Assembly (NCBI GenBank): GCA_016932095.1
Contig: JAFGDN010000089.1
Coordinates: 33,269 to 97,268, forward strand
Origin: Sedimentisphaerales bacterium
Lineage (GTDB): Bacteria > Planctomycetota > Phycisphaerae > Sedimentisphaerales > Anaerobacaceae
Direction of reading: 5' to 3'
DNA: 64,000 nucleotides
Part shown: positions 52,098 to 61,994 of the stretch, piece after piece
How the letters are laid out: each line of letters opens with the position of its first letter
Position numbering within the stretch: the first letter of the stretch is position 1
Position numbers and translations under genes: made by a program
The notes under the pieces: model-generated
The model's input: the letters and a program-made list of their open reading frames with translations, nothing else
Told to the model about the DNA's origin: nothing
Databases searched by the model: none

Positions 52098-53126
52098 TCA
52101 GAACGTCGCGCCAACGCCGAGAATATATTTCACGTCCGTGCTTCCGGCGCCCTCGGCGGGCGTTACGTCGTAATCGAACACGACTTTGAAATTCGTAAAG
52201 AACTGCTCGGTTATTTTGGCCCGCAGCTCCGCCGTGGTTGTCAGGTAATAATCCGAAAATTTCTCCAAACTCGGATAGTAAGTCAGGTCGTTTATGAACG
52301 TAAGTGTCTTGTTTATTTTTTTATCGAGGTGATAGCCAAGCTGCGCGGAGATTTCACTGCTGCTGTCGGTGTCGTTGTAATATGCTTCATATCGTGAAGC
52401 GATACCTGCTTCGGTCGAGAAATTGAAGGGTTCCGATTCGACCCACTGGTAGCCGACGCCCGCACCGACAACCACTCTTCTGCGAAGCTCGGCAATGCGG
52501 TCCCTTTCGTATCTGCCATCGAGGAATCCGAACATCTTTTTTGTGAAGAAGTAGTCGTATTTACCCCGCATTTTCCATTCGTCCTGTGTAATTTCTTTTT
52601 CACCGGTATCAGGGTCTTCCTGTTTTCCTCGCATATAGTCGGTGCTCAACAGCGTCCGGTCGTTTTCCGTCCTTTTGGTTAACTTGACACTCAAGCTTTG
52701 TGTGTCGGTGTTCGTGTTGCCGTGAGTGCTTACCCAAGCTCCTGATACTTCGCCGTGCCATTTTGGGATTTCTCTGGGCGGCGGATTGATAGCGGCAATC
52801 GCTGCAACGGAAAAATCCTGGTCTTTCAGGGTCTGGTCGCCTTCGAGGGCAATTTTGCCGGCTTGCGATTTTTTGATGTGTTTTTTGAAGGCGGTTCCGT
52901 CTGTCAGTTGTATCTCAACCGGCTCGGTTGTGTTGAAAGTTGAAACGTTGTTAAGGTCAATTGTCAGTTTTCCCGCCAAATCGGAATCAATCGTAAGCTT
53001 ACCATCCTGCAATGTCTTGACCTTGCCAGTTACGCGGTCGCCGTTGACAAGATACACTTCATCCGCAATGAGACCTGAGCACATAAGACAAGAAAATACT
53101 GTCGCTGTCAAAATCGTTCTGAACAT
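52098..53126 (-). CDS. DUF481 family outer membrane protein
   Basis: 342 residues with a signal peptide (TILTATVFSCLMCSGLIA). Residues 22-110 are a small beta domain (VYLVNGDRVTGKV), and from about 120 a DUF481 barrel (WHGEVSGAWVSTHGNTNT, then repeated beta hairpins) ends in Phe (VGATF). Function of the family unknown. AAAGGAG lies upstream of the ATG. Next to another envelope protein gene on the same strand. Confidence 0.82.
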   Translation of the reverse strand: MFRTILTATVFSCLMCSGLIADEVYLVNGDRVTGKVKTLQDGKLTIDSDLAGKLTIDLNNVSTFNTTEPVEIQLTDGTAFKKHIKKSQAGKIALEGDQTLKDQDFSVAAIAAINPPPREIPKWHGEVSGAWVSTHGNTNTDTQSLSVKLTKRTENDRTLLSTDYMRGKQEDPDTGEKEITQDEWKMRGKYDYFFTKKMFGFLDGRYERDRIAELRRRVVVGAGVGYQWVESEPFNFSTEAGIASRYEAYYNDTDSSSEISAQLGYHLDKKINKTLTFINDLTYYPSLEKFSDYYLTTTAELRAKITEQFFTNFKVVFDYDVTPAEGAGSTDVKYILGVGATF

Positions 53127-53146
53127 ACTGAATACTCCTTTTATTT

Positions 53147-54109
53147 TTAAGCGGTTTCATTTTTCATATGAACATCCCTTTGCGGGAACGGTATTGTTAG
53201 GCCATTGGACTCGAGCGCCAGTTTTACCTTTGCCGTGACGTCAAAATAAACGTCCCAGTAATCGTTGGGCTTTACCCACGGCCTGCACACGAAATTAACG
53301 CTGCTGTCGGCAAGCGCAAGGACCGCCACCGTCGGCGAGGGTTCCTTTAGCACTCTGTTGTCGGTTGCCAATACGCCTTCGATTACCTTTTTGGCCTTGT
53401 TAATATCGTCGCCGTAGGATACGCCGAAAACGAGGTCAACACGTCTTGAGCCGTTGATTGTATAATTCAAGATACTGCCGCCGGTAACCTGTGCGTTTGG
53501 GATAGTAACGCGAATGTTGTCCAGGGTGTTGAGAACGGTGTTGAATATGTGTATTGCCTGCACCGTTCCTTTTGTGCCGGCCAGCTCCACAAAATCCCCG
53601 ACTTTGAACGGCTGAAACATTATCAAAAGCACCCCCGACGCGAAATTAGACAGCGACCCCTGCAGTGCAAGGCCTACTGCAAGCCCCGCGGCGCCGATTA
53701 CGGCGATGAATTGCGCCGTCTGAATCCCCAGCGCCGACATAGCGGCTATGGCGACAAACACTATTAAGCCGACGTAACAAACATTCTTCACAAAACTTAC
53801 AAGCGTCGGCTCTATTTTGGCCTTGGTCATCGCCTTGCCGATGAGATTTGTTAGAACTTTTGCCAGCCATTTTCCGACAAGGAAAATTACAATCGCCGCG
53901 AGAATCTTCAGCCCGTAATCAATCCCTTTCGTCGCCAGAAATTCTTCAACAGTCGCGAGGGTGTTGCGAACTGTCGCCATATCCATCCCCGGCGTCGTCG
54001 TTGTCTTCGCTGCGCCTGACTCCTGGGTGGCCGCCTTTGCTGCCCAACTGAAAATCGAAAACGACATCAGCAGAAGAAAACAATAACACTTTTTCAATGT
54101 CCGTCTCAT
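53147..54109 (-). CDS. small-conductance mechanosensitive channel (MscS family)
   Basis: 320 residues from ATG 54109 (AAAGGA upstream; the frame continues 15 bases further). A signal-like N-terminus is followed by three membrane helices; the pore helix is GLAVGLALQGSLSNFASGVLLIMFQPFKVGDFVE. The C-terminal cytoplasmic domain (RVTIPNAQVTGGSILNYT, VFGVSYGDDINKAK) is standard. Opens under membrane tension to release solutes. A lipoprotein and an MscL gene follow upstream on the same strand, making an osmotic-stress neighbourhood. Confidence 0.92.
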   Translation of the reverse strand: MRRTLKKCYCFLLLMSFSIFSWAAKAATQESGAAKTTTTPGMDMATVRNTLATVEEFLATKGIDYGLKILAAIVIFLVGKWLAKVLTNLIGKAMTKAKIEPTLVSFVKNVCYVGLIVFVAIAAMSALGIQTAQFIAVIGAAGLAVGLALQGSLSNFASGVLLIMFQPFKVGDFVELAGTKGTVQAIHIFNTVLNTLDNIRVTIPNAQVTGGSILNYTINGSRRVDLVFGVSYGDDINKAKKVIEGVLATDNRVLKEPSPTVAVLALADSSVNFVCRPWVKPNDYWDVYFDVTAKVKLALESNGLTIPFPQRDVHMKNETA

Positions 54110-54225
54110 TTGACTTCCTTTCAAAAAACTATATTTCTTGCTGAGATAAATTAACGGCCTTGAAAAGTTTGTTCCTTTTTATCAACGGAAACTATGTAGT
54201 TTCTATAAAACTCCGCAGTTATATC

Positions 54226-54732
54226 TTAAAGTTCCAGGCCAGAAACGTCGCCGCCCATTTCCTTGAGCTTGTTGTAGTAAACCTGGAAGCGTTCGGTCAG
54301 TGCGGTTACAGCTTTATTGAGAGTGGCGATGTCGGTTTGCAGCGACTTGGCTTCTGCGCCCATTTGCTCAGCGATTGGGATTGCCTTTAATTTTGCGGCC
54401 ACTTTCTCTATCTCGGCCTTTTTGGCGACAATGGCGTCTTTGTATTCCATTGCCTTGGCCTTAAGCTGCTCGACGTTCATTTTCGAGGCCTCTGCCTGAA
54501 TGTCAGCCACAGGTATGGTTTCAATGGCCCCGGCTGCAGGTTGCGCAACGTCTGACTTGGCGGTTTCTGCCTTAACGGCTTCTGCTTTAACTTCGACTGC
54601 GGCTTTGGTTTCATCTCCCTGAACCGCTGGTGTTTGAGGTGTGCTTTGGGTGCCCTTTTTTTTGCAGCCGGCAACGCTGAACAGGCATCCGGCTATCAGA
54701 AGGCACAATCCAGTTTTTATTACGGTGTTCAT
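54226..54732 (-). CDS. small lipoprotein with helical body
   Basis: 168 residues. Lipobox LFSVAGC (Cys23) followed by KKKG, then an Ala/Lys/Glu-rich low-complexity stretch (40-75) and two predicted long helices. Probably periplasmic, anchored by lipid. AAGGGGAAA lies upstream. No family recognised; it sits between mscS- and mscL-type genes. Confidence 0.7.
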   Translation of the reverse strand: MNTVIKTGLCLLIAGCLFSVAGCKKKGTQSTPQTPAVQGDETKAAVEVKAEAVKAETAKSDVAQPAAGAIETIPVADIQAEASKMNVEQLKAKAMEYKDAIVAKKAEIEKVAAKLKAIPIAEQMGAEAKSLQTDIATLNKAVTALTERFQVYYNKLKEMGGDVSGLEL

Positions 54733-54930
54733 TTTTTCCCCTTTCAGAAATCGTTAATAAATTACATGACCCGACGGCGCCGCCCGATATTGTGAATATA
54801 GACAAGCACCTGCGGGACATTTGTCCATTGTTCGCTTTTTTATGCTGGTCTCTTGCTCTGAATATCTACCAAAACCAGCCAAAAATGCAAGGAAAAAACG
54901 GCCTTCAACACAAAACTTCATTAGTTGTTT

Positions 54931-55371
54931 TCAGCTGCTTTTTTGCAAAATATTGCGGATATCGGTAAGCAGCACAACCTCAGCCGACGGTGTAGGCGGT
55001 GCTGATGGCTTGGCGGCCTCTTTTCTCTTCAGAGAGTTGATTCCCTTGACCACCATAAAAATCGCGAAAGCGATGATGACGAAGTCAATGATGGTCTGGA
55101 TGAAATTGCCGTAATTGATAGTTACCGCGGCTTTAGCGGCGACCGCGGCTTTTTCGCCAATAGCTTCTATTGCCGGTGTCGCCGCCTTCAGTGTTATCAC
55201 GAGTTTGCTAAAATTAACACCGCCTATAAGAAGCCCTATAGGCGGCATAATCACGTCAGCCACGACGGATGAAACTATTTTCCCGAACGCCGCCCCTATT
55301 ACGATACCTACAGCCATATCCACGACGTTGCCCCTTACCGCAAATGCCTTGAACTCCTGCAGCCATTTCAT
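54931..55371 (-). CDS. mscL: large-conductance mechanosensitive channel
   Basis: 146 residues from ATG 55371 (GAAAGGAAACAG upstream; the frame extends to 55407). [40 protein letters not shown] is the first membrane helix and pore; the second is [23 protein letters not shown]. The C-terminal helix ([16 protein letters not shown]) is normal. Protects against sudden osmotic downshock. Confidence 0.95.
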   Translation of the reverse strand: MKWLQEFKAFAVRGNVVDMAVGIVIGAAFGKIVSSVVADVIMPPIGLLIGGVNFSKLVITLKAATPAIEAIGEKAAVAAKAAVTINYGNFIQTIIDFVIIAFAIFMVVKGINSLKRKEAAKPSAPPTPSAEVVLLTDIRNILQKSS

Positions 55372-55569
55372 ACTGTTTCCTTTCAAGTATTTTTGATATG
55401 TTAACAAACAAACGTTTTCAGTTGCCTTAAAACCGCTGTCCCGTTCTTAAGAAGTCGTTTCTCGCTAAGGGGCTTATACCATTTTTTGAGGGAATTGCAA
55501 AGATATTTTACTTGTGTCTGTGATTTACATTTATACGGGGAAAAATAAAGAAACGTCAAACTGCTCAAA

Positions 55570-57153
55570 TCACTGTCTGTTCTCAATGGACTTGACAAGG
55601 TTGGGATCAACGGCTGCCCCAAGCTCCTGCGAGGTTTTTATATGCTTGAGCGCCTCATCATAATTTCGCAGCTTGTAATGGATTATGGCTAACTGATAGT
55701 GTGCATCGGCCATTTTCGGGTCAAGCTCAACGGCCTTCGAGTAGCCGGCGTATGCCTGCTCGAAATTACCTTTATTGAAATAACAGGCCCCGAGGTTGCG
55801 GTAAAGATTTGCGCTTGCCTCGATGTTGATTGCCTTGAGATATTGTTCTATCGCCGAGTCGTAGTTGCCTTTGGCAAAGTATGCGGTGCCGAGACATTCA
55901 AGGGCGGACGGCGTTTCGGGTCGCAACTGAAGCGACTTGAGACAGGATTTTATTGCCTTGTCGGGTTGAGAGTTCTTCAGATAACACCGGCCGATGCCCG
56001 CGTACGCTTCTGCAAAGTCGGGCTTTAGCTTTATCGCCTTTTCATATCGAGTTATCGCTTCATTGTAGTCATCTGATTGCGCATATACCTCGGCAAGGTC
56101 GAAGTAAAGGTGAGGATTTTTCGGCTCGTAAACAAGCGCCTGGATTGTCGTTGCCTTCGCTTCAGGCAGCCGGTCGAGCCGTCGATACGTCAGAGAGAGA
56201 TTTCGATAAGCATCGACAAAATTCGGTTCGTAACGGGTTGTGATTGTATATTCGGATACCGCGTCATTCAGCCAGTCGCGCATGTAGTAGGCGTTGCCCA
56301 GGCCGTAGTGGGTCCTGCCGTTATTTGGATTGATTCGTATCGCCGCCTGGAACTCGGGTATTGCGTCATCAGGCCGGTTTTTCACCAGGTAGATACCCCC
56401 GAGGTTCGCTCTCGATTCGGCCAGCGTCGGGTTTATATATACCGCGCATTTAAGGGCCTGCATTGCCTGGTCGTAATTGGCGACTTCCTTGTAAACGTTG
56501 CCGAGGTTGTTGCAGAAACAGCCCAGCGTCTGGAGCTTGTTGAGGTTGGTCATATACAGCGTATCGCCTGCGGGAACGTTAAAGGTTTTAATATAATAGT
56601 CATCCGTCGGCGAGACGCCTTGATGCGTTGCTTCGATGTTGAATCGCGTCTGCCCGTCGTCGTATCTTACGAAAAAATGCCCCGGCGCCACGACGCCGTA
56701 TAAAGGCAGCCCCAGCCGTTCGCCTATCGCCAGGTAAACTATCGACAAGCTCAGGCAGTAACCCCTGCGCCTGTCCATTACCGTGTGTAAAAACAAATCG
56801 TGCGGGTCGTCGGCCCTGTCGATGGTTTTAAATTTCAGCTCGTCATACAGGTAAGTGTTGATTACGGGTATGGCGCCCATGCCCACGGGGATTTTTTTTA
56901 CTTTAAGCAGGTCACGGATTTCATACGCCCAGTCGTCTAACTGCTGCTGGTAACGCCTGCCCGCAACAACCTCGCTCCACGATTCCGAAATAATCAGCGC
57001 CGCTATCCCGACGTCAATCTCTTCGGGAGGCAGCCGCAATACCTGCTCGATTGAATAAACGTATAAACCCTGAAGGTCCTCGTTTGCCAGCGGCTCTTCG
57101 GCAAAACACGATGCGGTTATTGTAACCGTTATAAGTAATATGACCTTTTTCAT
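55570..57153 (-). CDS. exported transglutaminase-like / TPR repeat protein
   Basis: 527 residues with a signal peptide (VILLITVTITASCFA). Residues 60-180 are a SirB1/transglutaminase-like domain with C133 in RRRGYCLSLSIVY and H159 in APGHFFVRYDDG. From about 210 there are nine or so TPR repeats (LAESRANLGGIYLVKNRPDD, GRTHYGLGNAYYMRDWLNDA, and so on) to the C-terminus. Likely a periplasmic scaffold; enzyme activity is unproven. No partner is obvious. Confidence 0.82.
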   Translation of the reverse strand: MKKVILLITVTITASCFAEEPLANEDLQGLYVYSIEQVLRLPPEEIDVGIAALIISESWSEVVAGRRYQQQLDDWAYEIRDLLKVKKIPVGMGAIPVINTYLYDELKFKTIDRADDPHDLFLHTVMDRRRGYCLSLSIVYLAIGERLGLPLYGVVAPGHFFVRYDDGQTRFNIEATHQGVSPTDDYYIKTFNVPAGDTLYMTNLNKLQTLGCFCNNLGNVYKEVANYDQAMQALKCAVYINPTLAESRANLGGIYLVKNRPDDAIPEFQAAIRINPNNGRTHYGLGNAYYMRDWLNDAVSEYTITTRYEPNFVDAYRNLSLTYRRLDRLPEAKATTIQALVYEPKNPHLYFDLAEVYAQSDDYNEAITRYEKAIKLKPDFAEAYAGIGRCYLKNSQPDKAIKSCLKSLQLRPETPSALECLGTAYFAKGNYDSAIEQYLKAINIEASANLYRNLGACYFNKGNFEQAYAGYSKAVELDPKMADAHYQLAIIHYKLRNYDEALKHIKTSQELGAAVDPNLVKSIENRQ

Positions 57154-57171
57154 AAAACCACGATTCCCTGA

Positions 57172-57786
57172 TTACTGAACGCCAATTTCGGCCACAATCG
57201 CTTTACGCTCAAAAAGGTTGATATGTTTCCACCTGTTGTTTTTGAACCTGACGCGATTGGCAAACCCGATTATGATAATACTCAACGTTGCCGCCGTCCA
57301 CGAACCAAATGACCCCAGTCCGGGAACGCCCGCCGCGCCGAATCCGCTTGTTATGGCCAGCCATAAGGTATCGCCTGCGCCTCGCAACGCCCCGCTGTAA
57401 ACCGTCCTCGATGCGTAAAAAAGCTGGTAAACTACCGCCAGAACTAAAATGCCGGCGCCTGTCTGGATTACTTTATCGTCAGACGACCACATACGCATAA
57501 GATATTGGCCGAAGAAAAGGAAGCACAGCCCGATAAGTCCCATATAAACCAATGCTATACGCAGGCAAACGAGGGTTTGTTTGACTCGTGTTCTGCCCGC
57601 CCCGATGGATTTACTAACCGCCGCTGTAAGGGCTGCCTTGACGATAAGGCGGCCCGACAACAGTATCGCGGCTGTGGCCTGGTGAAGAAACTTCTGTCTG
57701 GGCTTGTCTGTTTTGACTATAATGGGATTTAGGTATTCCGAGAGTAAAGTTGTTGTCTTGTGCAGGATAAAATCTTTGCGGAACAT
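57172..57786 (-). pseudogene. chimeric remnant: transposase N-terminus fused to MATE transporter C-terminus
   Basis: A 204-residue open frame from ATG 57786 with a strong AAGGAGG site. Residues 1-49 (FILHKTTTLLSEYLNPIIVK, KPRQKFLHQATAAILLSG) look like the start of an IS transposase. From about residue 50 (KAALTAAVSKSIGAGRTRV) it is the second half of a MATE-type efflux pump, including YSGALRGAGDTLW and ending in the RVRFKNNRWKHI block. Neither part is complete, so this is probably a deletion or IS-excision scar, though the joined frame is still translatable. Confidence 0.65.
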
Positions 57787-57901
57787 TTTTACGCCTCCTT
57801 GTTCTTGTATGGTTAATCCTTCAAAAAACCGCGTTAAACAAGTTCAAGGGGGTATTTCCGCATATCCCGTGCCAAAACGGGTAATCGCGTGTTGAAAAAC
57901 C

Positions 57902-57930
57902 TTGACAGGAGCGGTCCTATAAGGTATATT
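57902..57930 (+). promoter_or_regulatory. promoter of the pseudopilin gene
   Basis: TTGACA (57902-57907), 17 bases, TATATT (57925-57930); start near 57937, 51 bases before the ATG. Confidence 0.6.
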
Positions 57931-57987
57931 AGTATTATAGCGGCGGTAGTGTTTTTTGATGACTAAGGCATAATATAAAGGAGAAAA

Positions 57988-59004
57988 ATGATGTTTAGAG
58001 AAATCAAAAAGAAGGGCTTTACCATTATCGAACTGCTCACGGTTATGAGCATTATCATTATCCTGATAAGTGTCCTCGTTCCGGCCCTAAACACGGTCCG
58101 CAGGTTCGCCAAGGTCGTTACTCAACATGGCCAGTTTAGCGAAATAAGCAAAGGGCTTGAGTTATTTCGCAATGACCACCGGGATACATACCCCGATTCG
58201 AGCACTATTGATGCTAACAGTACTCTTTACTGCGGCGCAATGAAACTTTGTGAAGCATTATTAGGACAGGATGGGATGGGCTATCATCCATCATCAAACT
58301 TCAATGCATACCAGCCAACCACATATCTTTTTAATGAATTTCAATGTGTGGAAGCTCCACCGACTCTTTATATTGGTGCCCTCGCACCTCGTCTCGACTT
58401 GGCTGCGAGTTTACGCGAAAGAGTCAAGTATGTCGGTTCCGAAAACATAAGAGCAACTCCTCTTCAATATATGTACGGCTGGACTATAACTACCGGCGTA
58501 AGTTTTTACAATCCAGGTGTTAGTTTTAAGAATACGATGTATGACTATCCAAATTCTGTCATAGGCGATGTTTTCCTTCGAGCCGACGTAAAAGGAGGAA
58601 GCGACAGTTCAACACCGCCAGGATGCGACAGAAAATCAGGTCAAAAGGTTGGTATGCCTGTTCTTTATTATAAGGCCGACCCAGCTAGACTCGGTCATGA
58701 TACCCTTACAATACCAAATGCTGCAAATCCCAACACTAACATTTATAACTTTGATGACAACTATGCAATCACAGCGCTCGGTTGCCCGTGGGAACCTGCG
58801 GGAGGAAGAATAACCGAACATCCGATGTCTTTGACGCCTGTGCCGCCCCAGCAACCGGGGCAATTGCTGTTCTATAGAGAAATTACTAATCCAAAAGCAA
58901 CCACCACACCAAAGCCGCATAATGAGGACACTTACATTCTTATGTCTGCCGGCTGGGACGGCCTGTACGGAACAAGTGACGACGTGTTTAACTTCGCTGA
59001 CTAA
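57988..59004 (+). CDS. type II secretion/pilin-like pseudopilin (planctomycete type)
   Basis: 338 residues. N-terminal prepilin signal KKKGFTIIELLTVMSIIIIL with the cleavage Gly before Phe, one membrane helix, then a large Ser/Asn-rich head and the C-terminal ILMSAGWDGLYGTSDDVFNF, a Ca-binding-like end frequent in planctomycete pseudopilins. AAAGGAG lies upstream; two ATGs in tandem (57988, 57991) could both serve. It is single, without a type II secretion operon nearby, and is followed by a terminator. Confidence 0.85.
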   Translation: MMFREIKKKGFTIIELLTVMSIIIILISVLVPALNTVRRFAKVVTQHGQFSEISKGLELFRNDHRDTYPDSSTIDANSTLYCGAMKLCEALLGQDGMGYHPSSNFNAYQPTTYLFNEFQCVEAPPTLYIGALAPRLDLAASLRERVKYVGSENIRATPLQYMYGWTITTGVSFYNPGVSFKNTMYDYPNSVIGDVFLRADVKGGSDSSTPPGCDRKSGQKVGMPVLYYKADPARLGHDTLTIPNAANPNTNIYNFDDNYAITALGCPWEPAGGRITEHPMSLTPVPPQQPGQLLFYREITNPKATTTPKPHNEDTYILMSAGWDGLYGTSDDVFNFAD

Positions 59005-59029
59005 AAAACACGGATTACACTGATTTTTG

Positions 59030-59068
59030 CTGCCGCGGGGTAGAAGGGCCCCGCGGCAGTTTCGTTTT
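59030..59068 (+). terminator. rho-independent terminator after the pseudopilin gene
   Basis: CTGCCGCGGGG, eight-base loop, CCCCGCGGCAG, then TTTCGTTTT. Eleven perfect GC-rich pairs. Confidence 0.88.
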
Positions 59069-59084
59069 AATAGAAAAAAGCACT

Positions 59085-59112
59085 TTGTTTCACGTCGGAT
59101 TTGTGCTAAAAT
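59085..59112 (+). promoter_or_regulatory. candidate promoter of the beta-helix/dockerin gene
   Basis: TTGTTT (59085-59090), 16 bases, TAAAAT (59107-59112), just after the terminator and 57 bases before the ATG. The -35 box is weak. Confidence 0.35.
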
Positions 59113-59168
59113 TACGTGCTTTCTGTTGGAAAAAACAATTTACAAGCTTTTATTTAAGGAACCCAAAA

Positions 59169-61661
59169 ATGGCACGCCAACACTCCCTCATCCTGTCCCT
59201 GTCCCTCATTATTTCAACAATTTCCACCGCAGTTGAAGTAAAAGCTAATGATTTTCCGATAACCCCGGCGTCCCCCGCTATAACAGCGTCGAAAAATGTT
59301 CGCACGAAATCTATTACCGGCTTGATAGAAACAACTCCCGACGACCCCAACTGGTCGTTGGTAACTTCGGATGTTATTTTACGTGAGAAACTTTGCACGC
59401 CAATGGAATGGTATGAAAAAGTTTTTAATCCCTGTTATTATCCAAAGAACACTCGATATTGGAAACTGGCTCAAGATACGAATGTTGGTAAGGCCTTTCC
59501 GATGAGTAATATGAGTCCCGGAACATTTGACGGACTTTTTGTCCGCGCGGGATTTGGTTTTCAGCTTTATTATAATACAGTTGAGCCGGACGACCCTTGT
59601 GACCTGAACGAAGCCAGTCCGTATATGTGTGGACCGCAATATGTAAGTATTGATTATTGGAGAGATGTTTATCCTGCTCCGAATGGCTTCGAGCCGGCCA
59701 CTTTCTTTGTGCATGGAGGAGAAGGAGCTTTATCGAACTATTCGATTGTCATCGATAATAATGAGCATTGTGGCAATCTATATTTAAACAAAATAGATGA
59801 TATCAATGATAGTGATTGTGTTTCTCCGGGTCGCGAAATAAATTACACGATCACATTCAATTATAACGGACTCGGAGATAACAACATTCGGCTTATTGAT
59901 TATCTTCCAATAGAAGTTGATTATAATTCGTCATCACCTACAGGTGAATATAATGAGGTTGACAAAACTTTAACTTGGAATCTCGGAACTCTTCCTCCAG
60001 ATTACAATGGAATATTTTTTATCAATGTTTTTGTTAATAACCTCGCGGAGCCCAATAGCTTGATTACAAATTTGTGTGAGTTAAAAGGCGATTTTATATA
60101 TACGTTTACTAAGTTAGAAACGGCTGTTTGTTGCTGGAATCCCGGGATTATTTACGTTGATTGCAACAGAATGAACGGACGAAATACAGGAATGTCATGG
60201 AAAGACGCATATCTTGATTTACAGGATGCGCTGGAAAGAGCGAGTTGTGGTGGCGGTTCTGAAATCTGGGTTGCCTCGGGAATGTATAAAACGTCTGTCC
60301 AATATCAAGATTCCCTAACGTTCAAGTTAATTGATAATATTCCTTTATATGGTCATTTCAAAGGGAACGAGATCTCTATTTCTCAACGTAATCTTATTGA
60401 CCCAAACAATGAAACAATTCTTAGGGGAGAAGGTGTTTCTTCATATTATGTCGTTACTGCTTCAGGATTTAGTCAAAACAACATTCTTGATGGTTTCACA
60501 ATTAAAAAAGCAGTAAGTGCTCCTTCTTCGGCAGTAAAAATTGAAAATGCATATATGACTGTTTCAAATTGCTTATTAGATAATACAGGGATCGGAATAT
60601 ACGCATTTAATGCAAATTTCTCAGTTACTAACTGTTTCATTATTAATAATAGCTCAAGTGGAATAATTTCAAAAGAGTCGAGTTTTAGTGTTTCAGATTG
60701 CAATATTCAATATAATGGCAAGAAAGGGATAGAATTTGACCTTAATTATAGAGTTGATATTCCAGGATCGATAATCAAAAGGTGCATTATAAACAACAAT
60801 TCGAATTATGGCATAGAACATAACAGGTCCACTTCAACTTATTCGCTTATTATTACAGAGTGTTTGATTTCCGGGAATGCCGTTGGTGTTTATGCCTTAA
60901 ATGGCTCTAGCTCATTCATTACGAATAATTGGATTTATGATAACAGTTATGGTATATATTTAGATAATCCTGGCTCAACAACGATACGTAATAATACGAT
61001 TGTCGGGAATAATAATTATGGTATATACCGTTATTATGGAACGATTTCTGTAATCACAAGTTCAATTATTTGGGGCAATCCATCAGGCGACCTATATGGT
61101 TGTAGTGCAACCTATTCATGGCTGAACCCCAATGGCGACCCCTGTTTTCTTAATCCTGACGCGAATGATTTTCATTTGAGGCCTGAATCGCTTTGTATTG
61201 ATATGGGCGATCCCTGTTTTATGGATTTTGATGTGGTCGATATAGACGGCGACCCCAGGATTAAAGACGGCGACGGCGATTGTATTTGGAGAGTCGATAT
61301 CGGCGCTGATGAGGCCGGCATTTCTTTTTCTGACTTCAATAACGACGGGCTCGTGAATTTTCTCGATTTTGCCCTGTGGGCGAATTCCTGGCTGACCTAC
61401 GACCCTGCCAAAAGTTTTGATTCCGACGGCGACGTCGATATAGACGACCTTGCTAAATTCTGCGATGAATGGCTGTCATATCGTTCTAACCCGGATTTTG
61501 ACTTTAATAACAGTGTTGATTTCATCGATTTTGGCCTGCTCGCGGAATCCTGGCAATTGTTCGATGCCGACAGAAGCTTGGACGAGGACTGTGATGTTGA
61601 CATAGACGACTTGGCTATTTTCTGCGGCCATTGGCTGAATGAATCACCTTGGTCAGAGTAG
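59169..61661 (+). CDS. large secreted beta-helix protein with dockerin-like repeats
   Basis: 830 residues from ATG 59169 (AAGGA upstream; an upstream frame from 59085 has no ribosome site). Signal peptide (HSLILSLSLIISTISTAVEVKA), then an N-terminal beta domain, a DUF11-like segment (NYTITFNYNGLGDNNIRLIDYLP) around 230-320, a parallel beta-helix from about 360 (IYVDCNRMNGRNTGMSWKDA opening, then N-rich coils) and two tandem dockerin-like units (DFNNDGLVNFLDFALWANSW, DFDFNNSVDFIDFGLLAESW, each followed by DSDGDVDIDDLA-type loops). Probably surface-bound and polysaccharide-related. Low GC compared with most genes in the window. Confidence 0.82.
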   Translation: MARQHSLILSLSLIISTISTAVEVKANDFPITPASPAITASKNVRTKSITGLIETTPDDPNWSLVTSDVILREKLCTPMEWYEKVFNPCYYPKNTRYWKLAQDTNVGKAFPMSNMSPGTFDGLFVRAGFGFQLYYNTVEPDDPCDLNEASPYMCGPQYVSIDYWRDVYPAPNGFEPATFFVHGGEGALSNYSIVIDNNEHCGNLYLNKIDDINDSDCVSPGREINYTITFNYNGLGDNNIRLIDYLPIEVDYNSSSPTGEYNEVDKTLTWNLGTLPPDYNGIFFINVFVNNLAEPNSLITNLCELKGDFIYTFTKLETAVCCWNPGIIYVDCNRMNGRNTGMSWKDAYLDLQDALERASCGGGSEIWVASGMYKTSVQYQDSLTFKLIDNIPLYGHFKGNEISISQRNLIDPNNETILRGEGVSSYYVVTASGFSQNNILDGFTIKKAVSAPSSAVKIENAYMTVSNCLLDNTGIGIYAFNANFSVTNCFIINNSSSGIISKESSFSVSDCNIQYNGKKGIEFDLNYRVDIPGSIIKRCIINNNSNYGIEHNRSTSTYSLIITECLISGNAVGVYALNGSSSFITNNWIYDNSYGIYLDNPGSTTIRNNTIVGNNNYGIYRYYGTISVITSSIIWGNPSGDLYGCSATYSWLNPNGDPCFLNPDANDFHLRPESLCIDMGDPCFMDFDVVDIDGDPRIKDGDGDCIWRVDIGADEAGISFSDFNNDGLVNFLDFALWANSWLTYDPAKSFDSDGDVDIDDLAKFCDEWLSYRSNPDFDFNNSVDFIDFGLLAESWQLFDADRSLDEDCDVDIDDLAIFCGHWLNESPWSE

Positions 61662-61746
61662 TATAGTTTTGGCGGGATAAACCCGCCCTACAATTTTTAT
61701 CTTGTGCCTTTATGTGCCTTTTGGGGGCAATCTTTTGTAAATTTTC

Positions 61747-61774
61747 TTGCAAAGTAGTGCATTTGTGATAAATT
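61747..61774 (+). promoter_or_regulatory. candidate promoter of tRNA-Phe
   Basis: TTGCAA (61747-61752), 16 bases, TAAATT (61769-61774); predicted start near 61781, 73 bases before the tRNA. Confidence 0.35.
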
Positions 61775-61778
61775 CGAA

Positions 61779-61838
61779 CCACAGATTACGCAGATAAAGG
61801 GAAAATAAAATCGGTATAAATCTGTGGAATCAGTGGTT
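61779..61838. repeat. ACCACAGATT inverted repeat upstream of tRNA-Phe
   Basis: ACCACAGATTACGCAGAT and, inverted, AAATCTGTGGAATCAGTGGTT enclose an AT-rich core. Related in wording to the CACAGAG repeats near 13.5 and 14.5 kb. Confidence 0.55.
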
Positions 61839-61853
61839 AGAATTTGAATTTAC

Positions 61854-61926
<73 letters not shown>

Positions 61927-61930
61927 TTTC

Positions 61931-61994
61931 GATTTATAATTTAGAATTTAGAGTTGAGAATTGAGAATTTTATATTCAGCATTCTAAATTCAAT
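61931..61994. repeat. AT-rich TTTAGAATTTAGAG repeat after tRNA-Phe
   Basis: Runs of ATAATTTAGAATTTAGAGTT, GAGAATTGAGAATT and, inverted, ATTCTAAATTC. The remaining gap to 62263 holds a promoter (62137-62165) and no gene. Confidence 0.55.
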
